Assembly: GCF_000620085.1 (NCBI RefSeq)
Contig: NZ_JHVJ01000019.1
Location: forward strand, 62,001 to 126,000
Origin: Marinobacterium jannaschii DSM 6295
Lineage (GTDB): Bacteria; Pseudomonadota; Gammaproteobacteria; Pseudomonadales; Balneatricaceae
Direction of reading: 5' to 3'
Length of the DNA stretch: 64,000 nucleotides
Below are positions 7,462 to 16,799 of this stretch, one piece after another; position 1 is the first letter of the stretch, and every line of letters starts with the position of its first letter. The notes below the pieces were generated by a model. That model saw nothing but the letters and a program-made list of their open reading frames with translations. It was not told where the DNA came from and searched no databases. The position numbers and the translations under genes were made by a program.

Positions 7462-9980
7462 CGGCGAATCCCCCTGAGGCGGGCAAAGCGCCAGGCCGGC
7501 CAGATCGACGCCAGCAGCGCAGCCAGTAGTGCCAGCCCCAGGGCGCCGGGCCAGTTTTGCCAGTCGATCAGGTAGGGAATGCTCCAGCCGAAGGCTCGCA
7601 ACTGTACCTCTTCTGTCAGAATCCAGCCCAGCAGCTCACCCAGCGGGATGGCAAAGAGTCCTGCAATCAGCCCCAGCAACAGTGACTGGCCTAACAGCAG
7701 CGCGATCAGCTCGCGACGGCTGAACCCCAGCGCTTTCAGCAGACTGACTTCATGTTGTCGTGACAGCTGTAACGCCATCAGGCTACTGAGAATACCGATG
7801 AAGGCCACCAGCACGGTCATCAACCGCAGCAGATCGGTGACCAGAAAGGTTCGCTCGAACACCTCGATCGATCGCTGCAATATCTGCTGTGCTTCGATCA
7901 GCTGCAGGTCTTCATCGATCAGGCGCTGCTGTATCAGGCCACGGAACGCTTCCAGTTGCCGGCTTGACACCCGGCCGTCCTCAGGCTGCAGATAGAGTGC
8001 CAGGCTATAGGGTTTAACTTCACCCCAGAAACGCTGGAGGCTGGCACGCGTCATCATCAAGCGCCCGCCAATACTGCCGAAATCATAGTAAACCCCGGCA
8101 ATCAGGAACGATTGCGCGCCTTGCGGCGTGTTCAGCAGCAGCGCCTGCCCCTCCTTCAGCTGCAGGCGGCTGGCCAGCGGCTCGCTGATCACCACCGCCC
8201 CCTGCGCCAGCTGCTGCCAGATCTGAGCATCCTCTCCGCGACGGAAACGATAGGCACTGTGCATCGGCGATGGAAACTCACTGGCGTAGAGCCAGGCGGC
8301 CTGCCCCTGCAATTGCAACTTCACCCGGCTCAGGCTTGCACGCGTGGCAATCCCCGGCAGCGCTTCCAGCTGACCAATCAGTTGCGCTGACAGACCGCCG
8401 CGCTGACCGGGGATATCCTGCTGCTGAGTAACATAGAGATCGGCATTGAGCCGTGCCTCCAGCCACAACTGCACCGATTGGCGGAAGCTGCCGACCATAC
8501 TGCTCATGCCTACCGTGGCCGCCACCGCGATCATCAGCGCCATAGCGGCGATACCGGTACGGCTCAGGCTGCGGCTGATATCCCGTGGAATCATCTGCCA
8601 CAGGGGATGCCCCAGCGATTGCAGCGCCCTCGCCAGCAGCTGAGCCAGACAGCGGAGTAAAAGTGGCAGGATCAGGGCACCGGCCAGCAACAGTGCCGTC
8701 ACGGCGAGATAGATCAGCATCAGACTCTGTTCTGATAGCAGCAGGATCATCAGCGCCACTAACAGCAGCAGCCCGGCGATCCAGCCGCTGCGGGCGGACA
8801 AACCTTGCAATTGATATTCCTGCTGGCTCAGCTGCATCAGCCCCCGGGGTGGCGTACGGCCAATACGGTAGCAGGGCCAGGCGGCGGCCAGCAGGCTGCC
8901 GCCGACGCCGGTGATCACCATCAGCAACAGCTGTTTCCCCTCCAGCAGCAGATCCGGCACGGCGCGGGTGCCATACAGCTCAGCAACTGACCCCAGCACC
9001 CGTTCCAGCAGGCTGCTGGCCAACACCGCCCCCAGTATCACCCCGGCACATGAGGCGATGGTGGCGATCAGGGTCACTTCCAGCAGCAGATAGCGCTGCA
9101 GCACAGCGCCCTCCAGCCCCAGCGCACGAAACTGGGCATACACCGGCTGGCGCTGCTGCAATGAAAACCAGACGCTGTTAAATACCAGAAACAGGCCGAT
9201 CACCAGCGCCAGCAGGCTCAGCGCCCGCAGATTGAAAAAGAAGGACTGGGTCAGCCGGGCGTCACGGGCATCACTCAAGGCGGTGGCTTCCAGTCGCACC
9301 GCTGGCGGCAACAGAGCCCTGACCGCCTCCCGTTCGTTATCACGCAGTTTTAAATCGATCGAGCTGATCTGTGAATCCAGCCGCAGCAGCTGCTGAGCCT
9401 GACCAATATCCATCAGCAACAGGTTACGCAGCTGCGGCTTGTCTTGGTCATCCAGCAAGCCGGCGATCCTGACCTCAGCCGGACCATGCGTGGTACTCAG
9501 CGACAGCCGGTCATTGGTTTTCAGTCCCAGCTCGGTGGCGACAGATGCAGACAACAGGGCAACCCTATCCTGCTGTAAACGGCTGAAACCCAGATCGGCC
9601 TGTACCAGCTGAGCGCCATTGGGGCGGAAAGTCGACTCACGCAACGGGTCGACGCCTAGCAGGCGCAGCAGCATGCCCCCACGACTGTGATCCGCAGGCA
9701 TTGCACGAACCCGGCTGTGAATCTGCGGCGCCATCGGCCAGTCCGCCGGGTGGCGTTGCAGCCGGGTATAGAGCGCCTGATCGATCGGCCGGTCAGCGAC
9801 CACCCGGTGAGTTGCTTCACCATAAATCTGCTTCTCGGCCAGCAGGAAGCTGTGACGGGCGCTGTCACTGGTAATGGCGATCGCCGCAACCACGGCCACC
9901 CCCAGCATAATCCCCAGCAACAACAGCACCAGCTGCCAGGGATGCTGGCTGAAATGACGCAGGCTGGCCCGGGCCAGCAT
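7452..9980 (-). CDS. FtsX-family ABC transporter permease (AttFG-like)
   Basis: An 842-residue inner-membrane permease of the MacB/LolC superfamily. Residue 1 begins close to the first membrane segment (QLVLLLLGIMLGVAVVAAIAIT). A long periplasmic domain follows, then an FtsX block of three helices about 250-380, further helices about 395-490, a second periplasmic domain, and a C-terminal FtsX block ending LALLAALLASIWPAWRFARLRG. It holds two FtsX repeats in one chain. Its ATG overlaps the ATPase stop as TGATG, so the two are translationally coupled. It probably extracts or exports a hydrophobic substrate with the AttH-like protein. Confidence 0.9.
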   Translation of the reverse strand: MLARASLRHFSQHPWQLVLLLLGIMLGVAVVAAIAITSDSARHSFLLAEKQIYGEATHRVVADRPIDQALYTRLQRHPADWPMAPQIHSRVRAMPADHSRGGMLLRLLGVDPLRESTFRPNGAQLVQADLGFSRLQQDRVALLSASVATELGLKTNDRLSLSTTHGPAEVRIAGLLDDQDKPQLRNLLLMDIGQAQQLLRLDSQISSIDLKLRDNEREAVRALLPPAVRLEATALSDARDARLTQSFFFNLRALSLLALVIGLFLVFNSVWFSLQQRQPVYAQFRALGLEGAVLQRYLLLEVTLIATIASCAGVILGAVLASSLLERVLGSVAELYGTRAVPDLLLEGKQLLLMVITGVGGSLLAAAWPCYRIGRTPPRGLMQLSQQEYQLQGLSARSGWIAGLLLLVALMILLLSEQSLMLIYLAVTALLLAGALILPLLLRCLAQLLARALQSLGHPLWQMIPRDISRSLSRTGIAAMALMIAVAATVGMSSMVGSFRQSVQLWLEARLNADLYVTQQQDIPGQRGGLSAQLIGQLEALPGIATRASLSRVKLQLQGQAAWLYASEFPSPMHSAYRFRRGEDAQIWQQLAQGAVVISEPLASRLQLKEGQALLLNTPQGAQSFLIAGVYYDFGSIGGRLMMTRASLQRFWGEVKPYSLALYLQPEDGRVSSRQLEAFRGLIQQRLIDEDLQLIEAQQILQRSIEVFERTFLVTDLLRLMTVLVAFIGILSSLMALQLSRQHEVSLLKALGFSRRELIALLLGQSLLLGLIAGLFAIPLGELLGWILTEEVQLRAFGWSIPYLIDWQNWPGALGLALLAALLASIWPAWRFARLRGIRRWE

Positions 9981-10651
9981 CAGCCTGTCTCCTCCAGCCG
10001 ACCGCGCCGCATGGTTAACACCCGGTCGGCATGCCGGGTCAGCGCTTCACTGTGGGTCACCATCAGCAGGGTACTGCCCTCTGCCCGAACCTGTTGCAAC
10101 AGCAGCTCCATCACCCCCGCCGCAGTATCAGCATCAAGGCTGCCGGTCGGTTCATCGGCCAGCAGTAGCATAGGCTGATGGATCATCGCGCGGCAGATAG
10201 CGACCCGCTGTTGTTCGCCACCAGAGAGCTGGTCGGGGAAACGCGTCGCCTTGTCCTTCATTCCCAGCCGGTGCAGGAACGCTTCAGCGCGGCCTTTTTC
10301 AGCCCGGCGACCATTCAGCGACAACGGCAGCAGCAGGTTTTCGGCAACGGTCAGGGTCGGAATCAGGTTGAAAAACTGATAGATCACACCGATATGGCGG
10401 CGTCGGAAACGGGTTCGGGCGGACTCACTCAGGCTCAGCAGCTCCTCGCCCTGAATCTTTACCGATCCCTGCTGCGGCCGTTCGATACCGGCCAGCAGGT
10501 TCAGTAAACTGGACTTACCCGACCCGCTGGGGCCAAGCAGCATCACCACCTCTCCGCGATGCAGGGTGAGATTCAGTCCGCTCAATACCGGCACCTGCTG
10601 GTCGCCGGTACTGTAGCTGTGGCAGAGGTCAGTCGCCTGCAGCAATATCAT
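9980..10651 (-). CDS. ABC transporter ATP-binding protein (AttE/LolD-like)
   Basis: A 223-residue ATPase for the adjacent FtsX permease. It has Walker A GPSGSGKSS, Q-loop VIYQFFNLIPTLTV, signature LSGGEQQR, Walker B LLLADEPTG and an H-loop in MVTHSEAL. The motif spacing is that of the LolD/MacB ATPase group. I set the start at ATG 10651 because AAGGAG lies 5 bases upstream; a longer in-frame start at 10687 has no RBS. It lies 50 bases downstream of the ygiD-like gene, so all four genes to attH may be co-transcribed. Confidence 0.92.
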   Translation of the reverse strand: MILLQATDLCHSYSTGDQQVPVLSGLNLTLHRGEVVMLLGPSGSGKSSLLNLLAGIERPQQGSVKIQGEELLSLSESARTRFRRRHIGVIYQFFNLIPTLTVAENLLLPLSLNGRRAEKGRAEAFLHRLGMKDKATRFPDQLSGGEQQRVAICRAMIHQPMLLLADEPTGSLDADTAAGVMELLLQQVRAEGSTLLMVTHSEALTRHADRVLTMRRGRLEETG

Positions 10652-10701
10652 CAGCACTCCTTGTCGGGTATCGGTCGCCTGAGCCATTCAGGCTCATCCG
10701 G

Positions 10702-11589
10702 TCAGCTAAGCAGCAGCGAGCGCATGGAGATCGCCCCCTCCACCAGCGCTTCGTTAAAGAAGTGCAGCTGGTCCTGTTCTCTGGCCGCGCCCAGGGTGTA
10801 AAGCAGCGGCAGGTAATGCTCTTCAGTGGGATGGGCCAGGTAGGAGAGCTTGCCCAGCTCGCGGAAATCGACCGCCGCCTGCCAGTTGCCATCTCGCAGG
10901 AAACCCGCAATCCTGCGATCAAACTCCTCAGCCCAGCCGTAGATCTTATTATCCCGCCGGGTTTCCCGGAGGTTATGTACCAGGTTACCGCTGCCAATGA
11001 TCATCACGCCGCGCTGGCGCAGGAAGCGCAGCTTGCGTCCGAGGTTAAAGTGAAACTGATGACTTTGAGTGGTATCCAGGCTGAGCTGGATCACCGGAAT
11101 ATTGGGCACCGGATACATCTGGCTCAGCACCGACCAGGTGCCGTGATCCAGCCCCCACTCCGATTCATCCAGCCAGATATCCGGCTGGCGGATCGCGTCG
11201 GCAATACCCTCGGCCAGGGCCGGTGAGCCGGGGGCCGGATACTGCTTGTTATGCAACGCCTTGGGAAAGCCGTAAAAGTCATGGATAGTTTCCGGCCGGG
11301 ACATCGCCGTCAGCATGGTCTGCCCCGGCGTCAGCCAGTGCGCCGATATCACGACAATCGCACTCGGCCTTGGTAGATGCAGGCCCAGCTTATACCAGCT
11401 GTCGGCAAAGGGATTCGGGGTGATGGCATAGATGGGTGAGCCATGACCGATAAACAGGGCCGGTGCCGGGGCGGACGACGGCAGCTGGCGGGCAATATCC
11501 ACCAGTTTATCGATTGAACTGCGCCCTCCCAGTGCCGCCCCGGAAGCCATCATTGCCGCCAGCGCGGTTATTAGATCTCTGCGTTTCAT
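10702..11589 (-). CDS. ygiD: YgiD-type extradiol (4,5-DOPA) dioxygenase with leader peptide
   Basis: A 295-residue class III extradiol ring-cleavage dioxygenase homologous to E. coli YgiD (about 260 aa). Metal-site landmarks are visible: ALFIGHGSPIYAI near residue 45, SAHWLTPG, WGLDHGTWSVL, and a C-terminal HPTEEHYLPLLYTLGAA. The extra N-terminus MKRRDLITALAAMMASGAALGG reads as a twin-arginine-type signal (RRDLI plus hydrophobic stretch), which the cytoplasmic E. coli protein lacks. The substrate may be a catechol such as DOPA. It lies between the TetR gene and the ABC genes on one strand. Confidence 0.87.
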   Translation of the reverse strand: MKRRDLITALAAMMASGAALGGRSSIDKLVDIARQLPSSAPAPALFIGHGSPIYAITPNPFADSWYKLGLHLPRPSAIVVISAHWLTPGQTMLTAMSRPETIHDFYGFPKALHNKQYPAPGSPALAEGIADAIRQPDIWLDESEWGLDHGTWSVLSQMYPVPNIPVIQLSLDTTQSHQFHFNLGRKLRFLRQRGVMIIGSGNLVHNLRETRRDNKIYGWAEEFDRRIAGFLRDGNWQAAVDFRELGKLSYLAHPTEEHYLPLLYTLGAAREQDQLHFFNEALVEGAISMRSLLLS

Positions 11590-11654
11590 CGATCACTCCC
11601 TGATAGCGGACCCCGCCCTGTCACGACAGCTTCAGCCGCCCGCCAGCTAATCAG

Positions 11655-12275
11655 TTATGAATCCTGGCGCGGACTGTAGCCCCGGATAAACATCGCCACG
11701 CAGCTTTTCAGATAGGCATCGATCTCTGCCTGACTGGTGCGAGGCTCGATGTTGTACTCCTCACGCATGCGGGCCTCGCCCTGCACCATTTTCAGAAACT
11801 GTACCGCAGCGAAGTGATGATTCTCAATCTGCAAATCACCGCGTTCTGACAGCTGCTGTAAAACCCGGCCGACCTCTTCAATGACCCGCTCTGGCCCGGC
11901 ATCGTAGAAAAGCCGGCTCACCTGGGGGTTGCTCGGCGCCTCTGTCACACAGGTCCGGTGCACCTGCATAGCGGCCTCAGACAGGATCATTTCGACAAAC
12001 CGGTTGGCCATATCGAGTAATACCTCGGCCACGCTGCGGCCGGCAGAGAGCTCTATGCTGTCCACCTCGAAAGAGACACATTTGGCACGGATTGCCGCTG
12101 TAAACAGGTCATCTTTATTCCCAAAATGGCTGTACACCGTCTGCTTGGATACACCGGCGGCCTTCGCCACCTGATCCATGCTGGTTGAAGCGAAGCCCTG
12201 CTCACAAAACAACTCAGTGGCAGCGTTCTGAATCAGTAAACGCTTCTCCTCACTTCGGGATCTTGGCTTTGTCAT
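11655..12275 (-). CDS. TetR/AcrR-family repressor of the RND efflux operon
   Basis: A 206-residue TetR regulator. The N-terminal helix-turn-helix is clear: ATELFCEQGFASTSMDQVAK then AAGVSKQTVYSHFGNKDDLF. The C-terminal ligand domain is of the AefR/AcrR-like type seen next to efflux pumps. It diverges from an RND adaptor-pump operon across 98 bases that contain a perfect palindrome, so it most likely represses both that operon and itself and is relieved by a pump substrate. The ATG at 12275 gives the normal family length. Confidence 0.92.
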   Translation of the reverse strand: MTKPRSRSEEKRLLIQNAATELFCEQGFASTSMDQVAKAAGVSKQTVYSHFGNKDDLFTAAIRAKCVSFEVDSIELSAGRSVAEVLLDMANRFVEMILSEAAMQVHRTCVTEAPSNPQVSRLFYDAGPERVIEEVGRVLQQLSERGDLQIENHHFAAVQFLKMVQGEARMREEYNIEPRTSQAEIDAYLKSCVAMFIRGYSPRQDS

Positions 12276-12295
12276 TCTAACCTCAAAACAAAATC

Positions 12296-12314
12296 AAACT
12301 GGACAGTCCAGTTT
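12296..12314. promoter_or_regulatory. Palindromic TetR operator
   Basis: AAACTGGAC-A-GTCCAGTTT is a perfect 19-base palindrome (9-bp arms) located 21 bases before the TetR start and 60 bases before the RND adaptor start. Position and symmetry are those of a TetR dimer site controlling both divergent promoters. Confidence 0.8.
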
Positions 12315-12373
12315 TACAAACCTAAACTAGACTCACTCGTCCATTTTAGTACAAATTCAACAGGAATCTCAGC

Positions 12374-13555
12374 ATGAACGTACGGCCCTCTTCCATCCGT
12401 CCGGCAGCGACCTCATACGCCCTGCCTTTTGCTCTGCTGTTAATTTCAACGCTTACCATCAGTGGCTGCGACCAGGTAAATGGCGCCCAGCAAGCTGATG
12501 CAGCCGCGTCAGTGTACCACCATATGGCAGAACCGTTGCGGCTGGAACAACAGCAGCACTATCAGGTGAAGCGCCGCCTCACCGGCCGGGTGCAGGTAAA
12601 ACAAAACGCAGCCCTGGGGTTTGAGCAGGCGGGAAAACTGAACAAGCTGCTTGTCGACGAGGGCGACCGGGTCAGCCAGGGCAGCCTGCTTGCCACACAG
12701 GATGACAGCCTGCTGCAGATCGAGCGCAAGGAACTCAGGGCACAGCTACGCGAGGTCAATGCGCGACTGGAACTGACCGATAACAACCTGAAGCGTATCC
12801 GCTCGCTGAAAAAGCGCGGTTTCAGCTCAGACCAGCAGCTGGACGAACTGCAGGCCGAGCGCAAGGTACAGCTCGCCAGCCGTCTGCGCACTCTGGCCGC
12901 GCTGGACGCCAACCAGAGTCGTCTCGATAAAACCCGCCTGCTGGCACCGTTTGACGGCCGTATCAGCCAGCGCTTCATTGATCAGGGGGTCGTCGTCAAT
13001 GCCGGAGCCTCCGTTTTCCAGCTGTTACAACAGGGCAGCGCTGAGGTGGAAGTCGGTGTTCCTATCCGCATGCTGGACGCCCTGAACCGGGAGGACAGTT
13101 ACCTGAAGCTGGCTGGTCAGCCGCTGCCACTGAATATTCTCGGACAGAGTCCGGAGATCGATCCGGTCACCCGCACCGTGCAGGTGCGTTTCGCCCTGCC
13201 GCCGGAAGCCGCAGCCGTTAACGGCCAACTGGTTCAGCTGCATCTTACCGAGTCCTTTCAGCAGCCCGGATACTGGATCCCCCTGTCGGCGATTACCGAT
13301 GGCATCCGTGGTATGTGGACGGTGTACCGCCTTACCCCGGCGGTTTTCAACAGTCACGAAACCCTCTACCGGCTGGAGCAGCGCAATGTACGGGTGTTAC
13401 ACGCCACCGAAAGCCAGGTGTACGTCAGCGGCGCACTGGATGCCGGTGAAATGATTCTTGCCAGCGGCCTGCACCGCCTGGTGCCGGGACAGCAGGTCAG
13501 AATTCCGTCTGAAACGCCGCTGGCACTGAATACCCTGCCGGGAGTCGCGCCATGA
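12374..13555 (+). CDS. RND efflux periplasmic adaptor (membrane fusion lipoprotein)
   Basis: A 393-residue adaptor. A hydrophobic leader ends in a lipobox (LTISGC), so it is probably lipid-anchored in the periplasm. A barrel-sandwich half-site (ALGFEQAGKLNKLLVDEGDRVSQGSLLA, in two parts) precedes a coiled-coil hairpin (about 110-180) and the second lipoyl half (TRLLAPFDGRISQRFIDQG). RBS AGGA lies 8 bases before the ATG. Its stop overlaps the pump start by 4 bases (ATGA). It links the RND pump to an outer-membrane channel that is not encoded here. Confidence 0.93.
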   Translation: MNVRPSSIRPAATSYALPFALLLISTLTISGCDQVNGAQQADAAASVYHHMAEPLRLEQQQHYQVKRRLTGRVQVKQNAALGFEQAGKLNKLLVDEGDRVSQGSLLATQDDSLLQIERKELRAQLREVNARLELTDNNLKRIRSLKKRGFSSDQQLDELQAERKVQLASRLRTLAALDANQSRLDKTRLLAPFDGRISQRFIDQGVVVNAGASVFQLLQQGSAEVEVGVPIRMLDALNREDSYLKLAGQPLPLNILGQSPEIDPVTRTVQVRFALPPEAAAVNGQLVQLHLTESFQQPGYWIPLSAITDGIRGMWTVYRLTPAVFNSHETLYRLEQRNVRVLHATESQVYVSGALDAGEMILASGLHRLVPGQQVRIPSETPLALNTLPGVAP

Positions 13556-16500
13556 AAAGTAACCGCCTGATCCGCGCCCTGGTAACCAACGGCCGCCTGC
13601 TGAGCCTGATGATCGCAGTACTGATTGTTGCCGGACTGGGTGCATTCAGCACCTTGCCGCGAACAGAAGATCCACGTATCACCAACCGCAACGCCAGTAT
13701 TATCACCCACTTCCCCGGGGCCAGTGCCGAGCGTGTTGAAGCGCTGGTCAGTGAGAAAATTGAAGCCAGGTTACGCAAACTGGCGGCTATCAAGCACCTC
13801 ACATCAACTTCGAAGCCCGGCGTCAGCAGTGTCAAAGTCGAGCTGAAAGACGAGATCTATGATACCGCGCCGGTCTGGTCCCGCGTTCGCGACCTGCTGA
13901 ATGACCTGCAACCCGAGCTGCCCGCCGGTGCCCGCCCCCCTTCACTGGATGACGACCACGGCTATGCGTTCACTACCCTGATCGCGGTGAAATGGCAGCA
14001 TGAAAGCGAGGCCGATATGGCGGTGTTGCGACGCTATGCCGAAGAGTTGAAAGTGCGGCTGCAGCAGGTTTCCGGTACGGACTTTGTCGAGCTGCATGGA
14101 GAACCCGAGGAGGAGATCCGGGTACAGCTTGAGCCAGACCTGGCCGGCCAGCTTCAGATCAGCGCCGCCACTGTCGCCGGCCTGATCGGCCAGGCTGATG
14201 CCAAGGTCAGTGCCGGGGAGCTGAACAGCCCCGGAAGCCGGATGCAGATCGAAGTCGCCGGGGAGCTGGACTCGCTCGACCGTATCCGTCGCATCCCGCT
14301 GCAGCACAACGACAGTCAGGCCCTGCTGCGGCTGGAAGATATCGCCGATATCAGCTATCAGCTGCGCTGGCCTGCACGCGAGATCGCGGTGGTCGATGGC
14401 GCGACCTCAGTGGTGGTGGCCGCGCGGATGCTGAATGACCTGCGTATTGATCAGTGGAGCCGGAACGTCACTGACGCGGTGCGCCGCTTTGAGGCAGAGC
14501 TACCCGCCAACGTAACACTGGAAGTGCTGTTCGACCAGAACCGTTACACCGAAACCCGCCTGCAGGACCTGATGCAAAACCTGTTGCTGGGCTTCGCCCT
14601 GATCTCGGCGGTACTGCTGTTTACCCTGGGCTGGCGCGCCGCCCTGATCGTCGCACTCTCACTGCCCCTGACCATGCTGTTCACCCTCAGCTGCATGAAC
14701 TACTTCGGCCTGCCGATCCACCAGATGTCTGTCACCGGTCTGGTGGTGGCGCTGGGTATTATGGTGGATAACGCCATCGTCATGGCGGATGGAATCCAGC
14801 AGCGTAAACGCCAGGGAGAATCGAGCGCGACAGCGATCCTGCACTCCCTGCGCCACCTCTGGCTGCCGCTGCTGGGATCGACCATCACCACCGTGCTGGC
14901 GTTTATGCCGATCGTGCTGATGCCTGGCCCTGCCGGCGAATTTGTCGGCGGTATCGCGTTGAGTGTGATCTTTTCGCTGCTCGGCTCCTACCTTGTCTCG
15001 CACCTGATCGTCTCGGCCCTGTCCGGCCGTTTCCTGCACCCCGGCAACCAAGCTGACACACACTGGTATCGCAGCGGCATCGAGTTTCCGAAACTGGCAC
15101 GGCTGTTCAGCAACTCACTGAAACTGAGCCTGCGCTACCCGCTGCTCAGCATCCTGCTGGTATTTGCCCTGCCCCTGAGCGGCTTTATGGCCGCAGGAAA
15201 ACTGACTGAGCAGTTCTTCCCCGCCTCAGACCGGGATATGTTCCAGATCGAGCTTTATATGTCGCCCCAGAGTGGTATCGAAAACACCCGGGCGGCTACC
15301 GAGAGGGTCAGCGAGATCCTCCGCGAGCAGCAGGAGATTCATAATGTTCGCTGGTTTATCGGCAACCCGGCCCCCTCGTTCTACTACAACCTGGTCCCTA
15401 CCCAGCGCAATACGCCGGGCTATGCCCAGGGCATGATCACCGCCAGCGACTTCCAGGCCGCCAACCGGATGATTCCACAACTGCAGGCCCAGCTGGACGA
15501 TGCCCTGCCGGAAGCACAGATTCTGGTGCGCAAGCTGGAACAGGGACCGCCGTTTAATGCCCCGATCGAACTGCGCCTGTATGGTCCTAACCTGGATCAG
15601 CTGAAACAGCTGGGTGCCGAGGCCCGCCGGGTACTGGCAGGTACCGCCCAGGTCATTCACACCCGGGCCACCCTGCAACCGGCTACGCCCAAGGTATGGC
15701 TGAATGTGGACGAAGCTCAGGCCCGCCTCAGCGACCTCAGCCTGACGGGTATCGCCAGTCAGCTCAATCACAGCCTGGAAGGGGTATTACAGGGATCGGT
15801 ACTGGAGTCGACCGAATCCATTCCGATCCGGGTGCGGGTGGGCGATGAACAGCGCCGGAACCTGGAAGACCTGGCTAACCTCAGCATCAGCGTGCCCGGT
15901 GCAGAGCGTAACCTGCCGCTGATGGCGCTGGCCACTCCGGAGCTGAAGCCCAGCCGCGGTGCTATTCCCCGCCGTGACGGCGAAAGAATCAATACCGTGG
16001 AGGGATACCTGGAGGCAGGGGTACTTCCGGCCGCCGTACTGAGCCGGTTCAGGCAGCGGCTGGAAGCGGCTGGCTTTAGCCTGCCAAATGGCTACAGCAT
16101 GGAGTTCGGCGGCGAGTCTGCCAAACGTAACAATGCGGTGGGTAACCTGCTGGCCAGTATTGGGGTAATCGCGACCCTGCTGGTCACCACCGTGGTGCTG
16201 TCGTTCAACTCTTTCCGCATGAGCCTGCTGATTTTCCTGGCGGCTTTCCAGTCGGTCGGTCTGGGCCTGCTCAGTGTCTACCTGTTCAGCTATCCGTTCG
16301 GCTTTACCGTGATTATCGGCCTGCTCGGCCTGATGGGGCTGGCCATCAATGCTGCGATTGTGATTCTGGCCGAGCTTAAGGCTGATCCGGCGGCGATCTA
16401 TGGCGATCGCGATGCCATCGTAGCGGCGGTTGTCAGCTGCTCACGCCATATCAGTTCGACCACCATCACCACGGTTGGCGGCTTTCTGCCGCTGATACTG

Positions 16501-16701
16501 GCCGGGGGCGGATTCTGGCCGCCATTCGCAGTAGCGATTGCCGGCGGTACTCTGATGACAACACTGCTGTCCTTCTACTTTGTACCGGCCGCATTCCGTC
16601 TGATGAGCGCCAGACGCCCGTTCGAACTCAGTGGCCAGGCAGAGGAGATCAAAGCGCTGCCGGGTCATACTGCGCCTCTGCCCCTGCAACACGCGGCCTG
16701 A
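13552..16701 (+). CDS. RND efflux pump inner-membrane permease
   Basis: A 1049-residue AcrB-superfamily proton-driven pump. It has 12 expected membrane segments, the first near residue 20 (LLSLMIAVLIVAGLGAFSTL), and two large periplasmic loops. In the fourth membrane segment the proton-relay pair reads VDN (GIMVDNAIVMADG) instead of the VDD of AcrB; this variant occurs in a separate RND subgroup and still keeps one aspartate. Later landmarks are GLLGLMGLAINAAIVILAE and STTITTVGGFLPL. It is co-transcribed with the adaptor and ends at a strong terminator. Substrates are unknown. Confidence 0.94.
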   Translation: MKSNRLIRALVTNGRLLSLMIAVLIVAGLGAFSTLPRTEDPRITNRNASIITHFPGASAERVEALVSEKIEARLRKLAAIKHLTSTSKPGVSSVKVELKDEIYDTAPVWSRVRDLLNDLQPELPAGARPPSLDDDHGYAFTTLIAVKWQHESEADMAVLRRYAEELKVRLQQVSGTDFVELHGEPEEEIRVQLEPDLAGQLQISAATVAGLIGQADAKVSAGELNSPGSRMQIEVAGELDSLDRIRRIPLQHNDSQALLRLEDIADISYQLRWPAREIAVVDGATSVVVAARMLNDLRIDQWSRNVTDAVRRFEAELPANVTLEVLFDQNRYTETRLQDLMQNLLLGFALISAVLLFTLGWRAALIVALSLPLTMLFTLSCMNYFGLPIHQMSVTGLVVALGIMVDNAIVMADGIQQRKRQGESSATAILHSLRHLWLPLLGSTITTVLAFMPIVLMPGPAGEFVGGIALSVIFSLLGSYLVSHLIVSALSGRFLHPGNQADTHWYRSGIEFPKLARLFSNSLKLSLRYPLLSILLVFALPLSGFMAAGKLTEQFFPASDRDMFQIELYMSPQSGIENTRAATERVSEILREQQEIHNVRWFIGNPAPSFYYNLVPTQRNTPGYAQGMITASDFQAANRMIPQLQAQLDDALPEAQILVRKLEQGPPFNAPIELRLYGPNLDQLKQLGAEARRVLAGTAQVIHTRATLQPATPKVWLNVDEAQARLSDLSLTGIASQLNHSLEGVLQGSVLESTESIPIRVRVGDEQRRNLEDLANLSISVPGAERNLPLMALATPELKPSRGAIPRRDGERINTVEGYLEAGVLPAAVLSRFRQRLEAAGFSLPNGYSMEFGGESAKRNNAVGNLLASIGVIATLLVTTVVLSFNSFRMSLLIFLAAFQSVGLGLLSVYLFSYPFGFTVIIGLLGLMGLAINAAIVILAELKADPAAIYGDRDAIVAAVVSCSRHISSTTITTVGGFLPLILAGGGFWPPFAVAIAGGTLMTTLLSFYFVPAAFRLMSARRPFELSGQAEEIKALPGHTAPLPLQHAA

Positions 16702-16721
16702 CAATCCGGCCCTGTAAACGC

Positions 16722-16753
16722 AAAAGGGCCTGCTTTTCAGCAGGCCCTTTTTA
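16722..16753. terminator. Bidirectional terminator between RND pump and rnr
   Basis: AAAAGGGCCTGC (16722-16733) pairs with GCAGGCCCTTTT (16740-16751), followed by more T. It has A and T tracts on both sides and lies between convergent genes. Confidence 0.9.
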
Positions 16754-16799
16754 TCTCTGCACCGCTTACCGGCATCAGTGAAGCGGCATTGTCAGCGGT

